This document shows, piece after piece, positions 1 through 9,145 of a stretch of 64,000 bases of DNA. The stretch's first letter is position 1, and the number at the start of each line of letters is the position of its first letter. Where the stretch lies: assembly GCF_000212735.1 (NCBI RefSeq), contig NC_015510.1:7255001-7319000 (forward strand), in the 5' to 3' direction. The notes under the pieces are model-generated. The model searched no databases. It had not been told where the DNA came from and worked only from the letters and a program-made list of their open reading frames with translations. Position numbers and translations under genes: made by a program. The stretch is from Haliscomenobacter hydrossis DSM 1100 (GTDB lineage Bacteria; Bacteroidota; Bacteroidia; Chitinophagales; Saprospiraceae).

Positions 1-14
1 AGCCATAACGATTG

Positions 15-1445
15 CTACTGCGGTTTTTTAAATAAAATGGTTTCCAATCCAGCCTGTTTTACTTCCAAAATCCGGGGCCATTTTTGAAACAAAACCTCAA
101 GCTGTTCATCCGAAAAATCGTTCATCGCACTGGAGTAATACACGTATTGATTCTGCTCCAAATCCAGCGGACTAAATCCATCTTGCCGCCCATTCAAATC
201 TCGCCAGTGCAAGGGCCCAATTTCTGGGAAAACGGTTCCTACTTCCGACAAAGGTATTTTTTGCTGATCAAGATACTGAATCAGTTCCTTGCGCAAAGTA
301 AAATGGGGCCAATGCGCGGGTGTACTGTCCCAACCCTGGGCAATACCCCGAGGGTAAATCCATAAATTTCCACTGGCCAAACCCAATAGGGCCGTGGCCA
401 ACAAGACGGATTTGGCTTTACTCCGCAGCTCACTTTGGTTCAATAAACCCAGGAACAACAAATGTAGGGCCAGAAATACGGGTAACAAATAGCGGTGGGC
501 ACTCACGCCTTGCAACAGCAAAAAATGGGGCAACTGCAGCAATAAGGCAATAACCAGTAGCGGTAAAAATCGATTGCTAAGCAGCAATTTTTTTTGGGTA
601 AAAATCAAAACCAAAGCACCTAAAACGACAAAAACACGCCCATAATCCAGTAAGCGCCAGATCAGAATGACCATATTTTTCAACATCCCTTTGAAACCCA
701 CCAGATTGAAACTTTCCCGCCAGGGTGAATCTTCGTGAAACCCAATCCAGGTTTTTTCATAAGTATGGTAAAGCAAAAAGGCCAGGGCAAAAATGCCTGA
801 GGGCACATAAGGTAATGCCGAACGTAGCCAATGTCGTGGTTTGCGCCAAGCCTGATCGGGAGTAGAAAATACCTGGTACAAATAGAGAACTACTACGGCC
901 ATCATACCCCGTAAACTGATCAGGGCAAGTCCCAAACAGCAAAAGACCAGCAATATGCGGCGTTGACCCATTATACCAATCAAGCCCCACATGAACAAGG
1001 CCATCAACACCACATCCGGACTGACCAAAGAGCACTGCCCCAACACCACCGGATCAAGTACCATCAGCAGAGGCAAAAACTTTCCCCAGGGCTGGTCAAC
1101 GATTCGACCCAGCCGAAACAAACCCGCCAGGAGTAAACCCAGCCAGGGCAACATGGCCACATGACTGACCAATAGATTTTGCCCAAAAACTTGCCAACAC
1201 AGCGCCAAGTACATGCCAAAACCGCTGGGGTGGCCACTGTCGATGACATCGGGCAACAAAAGATAGTGGAAATTTTGATCGTAATACCACTGCGCCTGGC
1301 GAGAGGCCAGCTGAACGGTATCCCAAAAAAATGGATGCTGGCAGGAATAACTCCACGTGCCCAGCAGCAAAAATACGGGAGCAATGCGCAAGAGCATTGC
1401 TCCTGTAGCCGACTTAAACTGGATTGCCGGATTTGTTTTTTTCAT
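15..1445 (-). CDS. Polytopic membrane protein, GT-C/family 39 glycosyltransferase-like
   Basis: Integral inner-membrane protein of about 476 residues with roughly ten hydrophobic segments. After the first helix comes a loop with FWDT and, further on, [14 protein letters not shown], which resembles the first extracytoplasmic loop and acidic motif of GT-C enzymes (dolichyl-phosphate-mannose or ArnT-like transferases that use lipid-linked sugars). The family assignment is inference; donor and acceptor are unknown. The frame is open from a TTG at 1487, but the ATG at 1445 is a better start and overlaps the end of pyrG by 32 nt; another ATG at 1397, directly before the first hydrophobic helix, lies just after the pyrG stop. 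It is the last gene of a minus-strand pair with pyrG. The C-terminus is complete within the window. Confidence 0.6.
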   Translation of the reverse strand: MKKTNPAIQFKSATGAMLLRIAPVFLLLGTWSYSCQHPFFWDTVQLASRQAQWYYDQNFHYLLLPDVIDSGHPSGFGMYLALCWQVFGQNLLVSHVAMLPWLGLLLAGLFRLGRIVDQPWGKFLPLLMVLDPVVLGQCSLVSPDVVLMALFMWGLIGIMGQRRILLVFCCLGLALISLRGMMAVVVLYLYQVFSTPDQAWRKPRHWLRSALPYVPSGIFALAFLLYHTYEKTWIGFHEDSPWRESFNLVGFKGMLKNMVILIWRLLDYGRVFVVLGALVLIFTQKKLLLSNRFLPLLVIALLLQLPHFLLLQGVSAHRYLLPVFLALHLLFLGLLNQSELRSKAKSVLLATALLGLASGNLWIYPRGIAQGWDSTPAHWPHFTLRKELIQYLDQQKIPLSEVGTVFPEIGPLHWRDLNGRQDGFSPLDLEQNQYVYYSSAMNDFSDEQLEVLFQKWPRILEVKQAGLETILFKKPQ

Positions 1446-3057
1446 GCCCTTTTTGGTAGCCCATTGCCGCCTTGACGAAATGGACAAACAATGGATGTGG
1501 GTTTTCCACGGTACTCTTCAGCTCAGGGTGAAACTGTACCCCGACAAACCAGGGATGGTCTTTAAGCTCAACGATTTCCACCAGGTTTGATTCCGGGTTG
1601 ATCCCCGAAGCGATCAATCCCGCTTGTTCAATTTGCTCCCGGTACTCGTTGTTGAACTCATAACGGTGGCGGTGACGCTCGCTGATTTTTAGATTGCCAT
1701 AAGCTTGTGCGGCCTTGGATTTGCGTTTCAATTCGCATTCAAAAGCCCCCAGGCGCATGGTTCCTCCTTTGTTGGTAATTTTCTTTTGTTCTTCCATCAT
1801 GTTGATGACGGGGTAGGGCCCATCGGGGTTGACTTCTGTGGAAGCAGCGCCCGTCAAGCCCAGGATGTGTTGGGCAAATTCTACCACAGCACATTGCATG
1901 CCCAGGCAAATCCCAAAGAAGGGGATGTTGTTTTGACGCACGTATTTGATCGCCGCAATTTTGCCGTTGATGCCGCGCTCGCCGAAACCTGGGGCAACCA
2001 AGATCCCATGTAAACCCGCAAATTTTTGCTGGATCTCCTCAGGATCACCTTCCAATTGCTCAGAGTGAATGGGCACCACGTTGACCTTGCACTCGTTGGC
2101 CGCTCCGGCGTGTACAAACGACTCGTGGATGGATTTGTACGCATCCTGCAATTCGTTGTATTTGCCCACCAAACCTATGTTGACGGTGGTTTTGGGGTTT
2201 TTGAGTTTTTTCAGGAAGCTTTTCCAGCGCGTGAGGTCGGGTTCACGACGGTCGGGGAGGCGCAGTTTGGTAAGTACCGTTGAATCCAAACGCTCTTCCA
2301 GCATCAATAAGGGAACGTCATAGATGGTTTCAGCATCCATGGCTTCGATCACCGAGTTGATGTCTACGTTACAGAATAGACCAACTTTGCGTCGGATGTC
2401 CATGGTGATGGGATGCTCGGTACGACACACCAGGATGTCGGGCTGAATGCCCGTGTTGAGCAATTCTTTTACCGAGTGCTGGGTCGGCTTGGTTTTTAAT
2501 TCTTTAGCCGCTTTGAGGTAAGGAATCAAGGTGAGGTGAATCACCAGGCAATTGTCTGCGCCCAATTCCCAGCGCATTTGGCGCAGCGATTCGAGGTAGG
2601 GTAGGGACTCGATATCGCCCACGGTACCCCCCAATTCGGTGATGACGATGTTGAATTTGCCGGTATTGCCCAGAATCTGAATCCGGCGTTTGATCTCATC
2701 CGTAATGTGTGGAACAACTTGTACGGTTTTGCCGAGATAGCCACCTTGACGCTCGCGCTCAATCACCGTTTGGTAGACCCTCCCGGTTGTAACGTTGTTG
2801 GATTGTGAAGTAGGCACGTTCAAAAAACGCTCGTAGTGCCCCAGGTCCAGATCGGTTTCGGCGCCATCGTCCGTGACGTAGCATTCGCCGTGTTCGTAGG
2901 GGTTGAGGGTTCCTGGATCGACATTGATGTAGGGATCAAATTTTTGGATGGTTACGGAGAAGCCTCGGGCTTGCAGCAGTTTGGCCAGCGAAGCTGAGAT
3001 GATGCCTTTTCCCAATGAAGAGGTCACACCGCCCGTAACAAAAATGTACTTAGTCAT
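1414..3057 (-). CDS. pyrG: CTP synthase
   Basis: Makes CTP from UTP, ATP and glutamine in the cytosol, the last step of de novo pyrimidine nucleotide synthesis. The 547-residue length is normal. The N-terminal synthetase domain begins with the phosphate-binding motif [11 protein letters not shown] and continues through the UTP/CTP-binding region ([18 protein letters not shown]). The C-terminal class I glutamine amidotransferase domain has the nucleophile motif GICLGMQ and the histidine/glutamate of the triad in GVQFHPE. The ATG at 3057 gives the conserved start [11 protein letters not shown] long palindromic element lies just upstream. The downstream membrane protein overlaps its 3' end. Confidence 0.98.
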   Translation of the reverse strand: MTKYIFVTGGVTSSLGKGIISASLAKLLQARGFSVTIQKFDPYINVDPGTLNPYEHGECYVTDDGAETDLDLGHYERFLNVPTSQSNNVTTGRVYQTVIERERQGGYLGKTVQVVPHITDEIKRRIQILGNTGKFNIVITELGGTVGDIESLPYLESLRQMRWELGADNCLVIHLTLIPYLKAAKELKTKPTQHSVKELLNTGIQPDILVCRTEHPITMDIRRKVGLFCNVDINSVIEAMDAETIYDVPLLMLEERLDSTVLTKLRLPDRREPDLTRWKSFLKKLKNPKTTVNIGLVGKYNELQDAYKSIHESFVHAGAANECKVNVVPIHSEQLEGDPEEIQQKFAGLHGILVAPGFGERGINGKIAAIKYVRQNNIPFFGICLGMQCAVVEFAQHILGLTGAASTEVNPDGPYPVINMMEEQKKITNKGGTMRLGAFECELKRKSKAAQAYGNLKISERHRHRYEFNNEYREQIEQAGLIASGINPESNLVEIVELKDHPWFVGVQFHPELKSTVENPHPLFVHFVKAAMGYQKGHEKNKSGNPV

Positions 3058-3482
3058 GATAAATGAAAAGTGAAAAGTGAAAAGCTAGAAGTGAAAAGTG
3101 AAAAGCGAAAAGTGAAAAGTGAAAAACAAAGCGAATCTGTCGCCTTGCGTGTTTCACTTTTCGCTTTTCACTTTTCGCTTTTCACTTTGTTTGTTACGGA
3201 TTGTAAAGGTACGACAAAAGCGCAGAAGCCCATTGGTTTGTCGCAATTTTTCGCCTAAAAAACACTTAACCTGGCTGACAATCAGCCTGAAATTTTTTTA
3301 CCAAACAACGAAATAAAGTGGAATTTCAACGGCATTTTGGGGCTATTCAAAGAAATGTGAAAAAAAAGCAAGCCGATAGTTTGATTCTAATGTTAATTTA
3401 ATGTAAACTTGAAGTAAAATAAAGATTAACTGGTTGCAAAGCCAGCCCAAATCTATGGTTTCACCTTTTAGATCACCTGGCG
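3058..3482. other. 425-bp divergent intergenic region
   Basis: Holds the word-repeat palindrome at 3066-3190 and, after it, A/T-rich sequence that should contain the promoters for pyrG and the protease gene. I found no convincing TAnnTTTG promoter and no supported small ORF. Confidence 0.5.
3066..3190. repeat. Intergenic palindrome built from GTGAAAA-type words
   Basis: Left half repeats AAAAGTG/AAAAGCG words about eight times (3066-3126); the right half (about 3151-3190) repeats the reverse complement (CACTTTTCGCTTTT). Together they can fold into a long A/T-rich hairpin. It sits only a few bases upstream of the pyrG start, between two divergent genes, so a terminator role is unlikely here. 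It belongs to the set of word-repeat palindromes seen at other intergenic sites in the window. Confidence 0.75.
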
Positions 3483-4418
3483 ATGACTGGTTTGAAAGTG
3501 TTCTGTGTTTGGGTCCTTGCAATTGCCGTAACCGTTGTAGATGGCCAAAGTAGAATTGCGTATGTAAAGACCCGGGAAACGAATGTGTTGGATACAAAGG
3601 AATGGTCGACCAATAGTGAAGTTGTGGCGATTCCATTCCAATTTTCAGGAACCAATATCCTGTTGGAAGCAGAGTTGAGCCATCAAAAGGGACTGTTTAT
3701 CCTGGATACTGGTGCTCCTACTTTGATCATCAATGAGCCACACCCCAAAAAAGAAGTAGCAGCCAATGGCGTCAATGCTGCATTCGATATGGAGAATACC
3801 GTGGTGAAGTTGTTTAAAATTGATAAGGCAGAATGGAAGAATATTCCGGCCTATGCCCTGGATTTGCAACAGTTGGAATCCAGCAACAAACAAAAATTAT
3901 TGGGCCTAATCGGATATAGTGTGCTAAAAAAGCATGAATTATTGATCGCTCCCAAAGAACACATGTTATATTTGTTGCCTGTAGACGAATCGCTGCGCCT
4001 GGATGAAAGGATGCCATTAGCGATGACCAATTTGGTTTTGGAAGACCACTTGCCGATTATTGAAGTCAAAATAGAAGGCCATACCTGGCGATTTGGCATT
4101 GATACCGGAGCCGAATCCAATTTGATCAGTGAAAAGTGTTTGAGCCAATTGACGGCAAGTTTTTACGAACAAAAAGGCATCAACAACATCCGCGGTTTGG
4201 ATAAAACAACCCAAACGCGTAAGATTTTACGCTTGCAAAAGATTGCCATCGGGGGCCTTGGCTTTGACCAGGTTGATTTTACAGAAATGAATTTTGATCA
4301 CCTTTCTGAAGGCAATACTTTAAAATTGGATGGGATCATTGGCAGTGATCTATTGAGCAAAATGAAATTTTCCCTCAATTACCGAAAGAAGAACTTTAAA
4401 ATTTGGGAAAAATATTAG
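3483..4418 (+). CDS. Exported two-lobe aspartic protease (retropepsin/pepsin-like)
   Basis: A 311-residue protein with an N-terminal hydrophobic signal sequence (about residues 1-21), so probably periplasmic or outer-membrane. It has two aspartic-protease lobes, each with the catalytic signature: FILDTGAPT (Asp75) and FGIDTGAES (Asp207), each followed by the hydrophobic-hydrophobic-Gly motif (GLIGYSVL around 141, GIIGSDLL near the C-terminus). The two lobes probably arose by duplication, as in single-chain bacterial retropepsin-like proteases; substrate unknown. Single gene, divergent from pyrG, closed by a hairpin at 4441-4477. Confidence 0.8.
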   Translation: MTGLKVFCVWVLAIAVTVVDGQSRIAYVKTRETNVLDTKEWSTNSEVVAIPFQFSGTNILLEAELSHQKGLFILDTGAPTLIINEPHPKKEVAANGVNAAFDMENTVVKLFKIDKAEWKNIPAYALDLQQLESSNKQKLLGLIGYSVLKKHELLIAPKEHMLYLLPVDESLRLDERMPLAMTNLVLEDHLPIIEVKIEGHTWRFGIDTGAESNLISEKCLSQLTASFYEQKGINNIRGLDKTTQTRKILRLQKIAIGGLGFDQVDFTEMNFDHLSEGNTLKLDGIIGSDLLSKMKFSLNYRKKNFKIWEKY

Positions 4419-4440
4419 TCAATCTACCTGATTGATAAAG

Positions 4441-4480
4441 AATCCCCTGCATGGTGAAAGTCATCATGCAGGGGATTTTG
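4441..4480 (+). terminator. Rho-independent terminator-like hairpin after the protease gene
   Basis: A perfect 13-bp stem, AATCCCCTGCATG at 4441-4453 paired with CATGCAGGGGATT at 4465-4477, 11-nt loop, followed by a short T-rich stretch. It lies 23 nt past the protease stop codon. Confidence 0.75.
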
Positions 4481-4665
4481 TGTTGACCAACGATGGTATT
4501 TAAAAATAACCTTCCTTTTACATCCACTTCATATTTGGTTGAGACTTTTGTCGCTGTTGCCATTGTGCTCAATGTTAATTCTTCAATTAACAATGAGTTA
4601 CAAAACTTAACGCAAGCTATGCGCATAGTTAACTCAGACTTAAAAATGGCTTAACATTGGCGCTT

Positions 4666-4673
4666 TACCTTTG
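4666..4673 (+). promoter_or_regulatory. Candidate -7 promoter element for the triple-repeat surface protein
   Basis: TACCTTTG matches the Bacteroidota -7 consensus TAnnTTTG and lies 35 nt before the ATG at 4709. The -33 position has no clear TTG, so this is a weak call. Confidence 0.35.
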
Positions 4674-4708
4674 CGGCAGCATTTTGATAACCAACCATAC
4701 CAACCATT

Positions 4709-7700
4709 ATGAAGAGGTTCTTTACATTTTTCACTTTGATTCTCCTCACCCTCACCAGTATTGCCGCTCAAACGGTGGTGAACATCACCGATGCGAGCAT
4801 TACCGCTGGTCAGAAAGTTACTTGGACCAAGAACAACGTTTATCTCTGCGACGGACTTGTCTTCGTTGAAGAAGGAGCAGAATTGACCATTGAAGCAGGC
4901 ACAGTGGTGAAATTTACACCGCGCGCGGATTTGGGTAACCCTTCTGCACTGGTCATTGCACGAGGTGCAAAAATTTATGCCAATGGTACTGCTCAAGAAC
5001 CGATCATCTTCACTGCACAGGCTGATGATGTGAATAACCCAGCCGACCTTGGACCTACCGATAACGCACTTTGGGGCGGTTTGGTTATTTTGGGCAAAGG
5101 GGTTACGCAAAAAAATGGTAACGCCAATGTATCCGTAGAAGGAATATCCACAAGCGAGCCTCGCGGTCTTTACGGAGGCAATGACAATAACGATGATTCT
5201 GGCGTGTTGCGTTACGCATCTATCCGCCATGGTGGTCGCCAGATTGCTTCTGGTTCAGAGTTGAATGGACTCACCTTGGGAGGTGTAGGTAGCAAGACTG
5301 TACTTGAATACATCGAAGTATATGCTAACTCTGATGATGGCGTTGAGTTTTTTGGTGGGGCACCAAACTTGAAACATGCCATCGTCGCTTTCGCCGAAGA
5401 TGATAGTTTTGACTGGGATGAAGTTTATTTAGGCAAAGGTCAGTTCTGGTTCTCCATTCAGCGTCCGGATATTGCTGACAATGGTGGTGAGTTTGATGGA
5501 ACCACTCCCGACGATGCTACGCCTTACTCAAACCCCACCTTGTACAACTGGACGCACATCGGTTCTGGTGTAGGTGCTGCTGCTGGCAATGCCAACGGTT
5601 GGTTGCTGCGCGCAGGTACTGCTGGTACCATCGCCAACTCGATTGTAGTTGGTCAAAAGACCAAAGTTTTGGAAGTACAAGACAAGAACAACCCAACCAA
5701 CGATGCGCACCAGAAGTTGGTAAAAGGTGAATTAAAGTTGTTGAACAACGTATTTTTTGGCAATGGAACTTCTGCATTGGATGCTAGTGCAACGGGTATC
5801 ATTCGCATTACTTCTGGCAACCCAACCCAGGACGATCCAACTGGATCGGTATTGATCAAACATTTGGGCGACAATAAAAATGTCATTCAAGATCCAGGTG
5901 TATTGAGCATCAGCCGTATGGCTGACGGAAAGTTAGACCCACGGGTAACCCGCAGCGCTGCTGCTTATACGACCGATCTTGCTACAGCTCCCAATGATGG
6001 ATTTTTTGAGCAAGTTGAATTTAAAGGGGCTTTTGGTGCCAACGGTGCAGACAACTGGGCTGCTGGTTGGTCTACCTTGGCCAAAAACGGACACTTTGGT
6101 GCTGAGCCTGTTGCTCAAACGATCAATATAGTTGATAGCTCTTTAGTAGCTGGCAGAACTTACAACTGGACGAAAAACAACACTTATGTGTTGGATGGTC
6201 TGGTTTTCCTTGAAGAAGGAGGTGTACTGAATATCGAAGCAGGAACGGTAGTGAAATTCACACCTCGTGCCGACATCAATAATCCATCAGCACTGGTGAT
6301 CACCCGTGGTGCGAAGATTTATGCCGACGGGCGTGCCGACGCACCGATCATCTTTACTGCGCAAGCGGATGATGTAAATAACCCGAGTGATTTAGGTCCA
6401 ACTGACAACGCCCTTTGGGGTGGCTTGGTTGTTTTGGGTAAAGGTGTTACCCAGAAAAATGGCAACGCACAAGCATCAGTTGAGGGTATCTCTACCTCCG
6501 AACCCCGAGGCTTTTATGGAGGAACTGACAATGCCGATGATTCAGGCGTATTGCGCTACATCTCCATTCGGCACGGTGGTCGTCAGATTGCTTCCGGTTC
6601 CGAATTGAACGGCTTGACTTTAGGAGCTATTGGCAGCAAGACAGTAATGGATTACATTGAAGTGTATGCCAACTCTGACGACGGCATCGAATTTTTCGGT
6701 GGTGCCCCAAACTTGAAGCACGCAATTGTAGCATTCGCGGAAGATGATAGCTACGACTGGGATGAAGTATATACCGGTAAAGGCCAGTTCTGGTTCTCAA
6801 TCCAACGCCCCGATATTGCCGACAATGGTGGTGAATTTGACGGAACCACTCCGGACGATGCTACGCCCTATTCCAATCCTACGCTGTACAACTGGACGCA
6901 CATTGGTTCAGGAGTAGGTGCTGCGGCTGGTAACGCCAATGCTTGGTTGTTGCGTGCTGGTACCGCTGGTACCATTGCCAACTCAATTGTAGTAGGTCAG
7001 AAGACCAAAGTACTCGAAGTACAAGACAAGAATACACCGACCAATGACGCTCACCAAAAACTGGTGAAAGGTGAATTGAAACTGCTGAATAACCTGTTTT
7101 TTGGCAACGGAACAACAGCCTTGGATGCTAGTGCAACGGGTATCATTCGCATCACTTCTGGTAACCCAACCCAAGACGATCCTACTGGTTCAGTATTGAT
7201 CAAGCATTTGGGAGATAACAAAAACTTTATTCAAGACCCAGGTGTACGCAGCATCAGCCGTACCGCCAATGGTCAGCTCGATCCTCGCGTTTCCCGCAGT
7301 GGTGCTGCTTATTCGACCGAATTAGCTACAGTGCCAACGGATGGTTTCTTTGAACAAGTTGGCTTTAAAGGTGCATTTGGCGCCAATGCTGAAGACAACT
7401 GGATGGCTGGTTGGTCTACTTTGGCTCGCAATGGCCACTTGGGCAACGCGGTGAGTGATACGCTCTTTATTGTAGACTCTTCATTGGTAGCTGGCAAAAC
7501 CTACAATTGGACGAAGAACAATACCTACATCCTTGATGGTTTGGTCTACCTGGAAGAAGGTGGTGTGCTGAACATTGAAGCTGGAACGGTAGTGAAATTC
7601 ACTCCGCGTGCCGATATCAACAACCCATCTGCATTGATTATCACCCGCGGTGCGAAAATTTACGCCGACGGTCGTGCTGATGCACCGATCATCTTTACTG

Positions 7701-9067
7701 CGCAAGCGGATGATGTAAACAATCCAAGTGATTTAGGTCCAAGCGACAACGCCCTTTGGGGTGGTCTGGTTATTTTGGGCAAAGGAATCACCCAGAAAAA
7801 CGGTAATGCTCAGGCTTCAGTTGAAGGTATTTCAACTGCCGAACCACGTGGACTTTATGGTGGTACCGACAATACAGATGATTCTGGCGTACTGCGTTAC
7901 ATTTCCATCCGTCACGGTGGTCGTCAGATTGCGTCCGGATCGGAGTTGAATGGCTTGACCTTGGGCGCAATTGGCAGCAAAACCATAATGGAATACATCG
8001 AAGTATACGCCAACTCTGACGATGGTATTGAATTTTTCGGTGGTGCACCAAACTTGAAGTACGCGGTTGTTGCTTTTGCTGAAGATGATAGCTACGACTG
8101 GGATGAAGTATACGTAGGTAAGGGCCAGTTCTGGTTCTCGATCCAGCGTCCTGATATCGCCGACAACGGTGGTGAATTCGATGGTTCTACTCCAGACGAT
8201 GTTGTTTTGTACTCTAATCCAACGCTGTACAACTGGACGCATATCGGATCAGGTATAGGCGCCGCCGCAGGTAACGCCAATGGTTGGTTGTTGCGTGCAG
8301 GTACCGCTGGTACCATCGCCAACTCGATTGTGGTGGGTCAAAAGACCAAAGTACTCGAAGTACAAGACAAAAATACACCGACCAATGATGCGCACCAAAA
8401 ATTGGTGAAAGGTGAATTGAAACTGTTGAACAACCTGTTCTTCGGCAATGGGACGAACACACTGGACGCAAGCAGTACGGGCATCATCCGCATCACTTCC
8501 GGTAACCCAACGCAAGATGACCCAACTGGTTCAGTACTGATTAAACACTTGAATGACAACAAAAATTTTGTTCAAAATCCAGTATTGAGCAGCATCAGCC
8601 GGAGTGCTGATGGCTTGTTGGATCCTCGTCCAGCTTTGGCAGGCGCTGCGTATACCACAGATTTGGCTGCACTGCCTGCGAATGATCCATTCTTCACCGC
8701 AGTGAATTTCAAAGGTGCATTTGCCAACGATGTTCGTCAAAACTGGTTGGCTGGCTGGTCTACGCTGGATCGCAATGGTCACCTAGGTTTTGTGACAACG
8801 TCTACGGAAGATTTTGCGACTAGTGTTTTGGATCGTTTCAAAATCTATCCAAACCCAACGCAGGATCAATTCACTCTGGAATCTAACTTCGACGAGAAAG
8901 TTCGGATCGACATTTTCTCCATCGAAGGTCGTTTGGCCAAAACAACTCAAGTCAATACGACGGGAGTGGTTAGGACTGAAATGTCTGGTTTGATTCGTGG
9001 TGTTTACCTGGTGAAATTCACCACTGAAAGCGGCAAGTTCGCCGCCAAAAAGCTGATTGTAGAGTAA
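4709..9067 (+). CDS. Large T9SS-secreted surface protein with three ~447-residue repeats
   Basis: A 1452-residue protein with a signal peptide (residues 1-20, ending SIAAQ) and a C-terminal T9SS type A sorting domain (last ~80 residues, beginning near FKIYPNPTQDQF), so it should cross the outer membrane by the type IX system and end up on the cell surface or free. Between them lie three tandem units starting near residues 21, 469 and 916; the nucleotide period is 1344 then 1341 bp. Each unit begins with a W-T-K-N-N segment and IEAGTVVKFTPRAD and contains GLTLGGVGSKT and EDDSFDWDEVY, glycine/asparagine-rich sequence expected to form a right-handed beta-helix. Family members are often annotated only as hypothetical or, wrongly, as multidrug transporters. 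No catalytic residues can be assigned. The TonB-dependent receptor 79 bp downstream suggests a shared ligand. Confidence 0.85.
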   Translation: MKRFFTFFTLILLTLTSIAAQTVVNITDASITAGQKVTWTKNNVYLCDGLVFVEEGAELTIEAGTVVKFTPRADLGNPSALVIARGAKIYANGTAQEPIIFTAQADDVNNPADLGPTDNALWGGLVILGKGVTQKNGNANVSVEGISTSEPRGLYGGNDNNDDSGVLRYASIRHGGRQIASGSELNGLTLGGVGSKTVLEYIEVYANSDDGVEFFGGAPNLKHAIVAFAEDDSFDWDEVYLGKGQFWFSIQRPDIADNGGEFDGTTPDDATPYSNPTLYNWTHIGSGVGAAAGNANGWLLRAGTAGTIANSIVVGQKTKVLEVQDKNNPTNDAHQKLVKGELKLLNNVFFGNGTSALDASATGIIRITSGNPTQDDPTGSVLIKHLGDNKNVIQDPGVLSISRMADGKLDPRVTRSAAAYTTDLATAPNDGFFEQVEFKGAFGANGADNWAAGWSTLAKNGHFGAEPVAQTINIVDSSLVAGRTYNWTKNNTYVLDGLVFLEEGGVLNIEAGTVVKFTPRADINNPSALVITRGAKIYADGRADAPIIFTAQADDVNNPSDLGPTDNALWGGLVVLGKGVTQKNGNAQASVEGISTSEPRGFYGGTDNADDSGVLRYISIRHGGRQIASGSELNGLTLGAIGSKTVMDYIEVYANSDDGIEFFGGAPNLKHAIVAFAEDDSYDWDEVYTGKGQFWFSIQRPDIADNGGEFDGTTPDDATPYSNPTLYNWTHIGSGVGAAAGNANAWLLRAGTAGTIANSIVVGQKTKVLEVQDKNTPTNDAHQKLVKGELKLLNNLFFGNGTTALDASATGIIRITSGNPTQDDPTGSVLIKHLGDNKNFIQDPGVRSISRTANGQLDPRVSRSGAAYSTELATVPTDGFFEQVGFKGAFGANAEDNWMAGWSTLARNGHLGNAVSDTLFIVDSSLVAGKTYNWTKNNTYILDGLVYLEEGGVLNIEAGTVVKFTPRADINNPSALIITRGAKIYADGRADAPIIFTAQADDVNNPSDLGPSDNALWGGLVILGKGITQKNGNAQASVEGISTAEPRGLYGGTDNTDDSGVLRYISIRHGGRQIASGSELNGLTLGAIGSKTIMEYIEVYANSDDGIEFFGGAPNLKYAVVAFAEDDSYDWDEVYVGKGQFWFSIQRPDIADNGGEFDGSTPDDVVLYSNPTLYNWTHIGSGIGAAAGNANGWLLRAGTAGTIANSIVVGQKTKVLEVQDKNTPTNDAHQKLVKGELKLLNNLFFGNGTNTLDASSTGIIRITSGNPTQDDPTGSVLIKHLNDNKNFVQNPVLSSISRSADGLLDPRPALAGAAYTTDLAALPANDPFFTAVNFKGAFANDVRQNWLAGWSTLDRNGHLGFVTTSTEDFATSVLDRFKIYPNPTQDQFTLESNFDEKVRIDIFSIEGRLAKTTQVNTTGVVRTEMSGLIRGVYLVKFTTESGKFAAKKLIVE

Positions 9068-9094
9068 TCAATCAACTGACATATAGTAAAACAG

Positions 9095-9124
9095 GAAGTG
9101 GGGGGGTAACCCTCCACTTTTTGT
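9095..9124 (+). terminator. Hairpin between surface protein and TonB receptor genes
   Basis: AAGTGGGGGG and CCCTCCACTT flank a short loop and are followed by TTTTTG. It may partly terminate transcription after the 4709 gene and so lower expression of the downstream receptor, if the two share a transcript. Confidence 0.6.
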
Positions 9125-9145
9125 CGTTTCACAAACAAATTCATT

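Noticed and set aside
4396-4626. 76-codon minus-strand open frame after the protease gene
   Set aside because: It spans the terminator hairpin and has no family features.
4640-5230. 196-codon minus-strand open frame over the start of the triple-repeat protein
   Set aside because: Shadow frame of a strongly supported gene; the translation has no motif or export signal.
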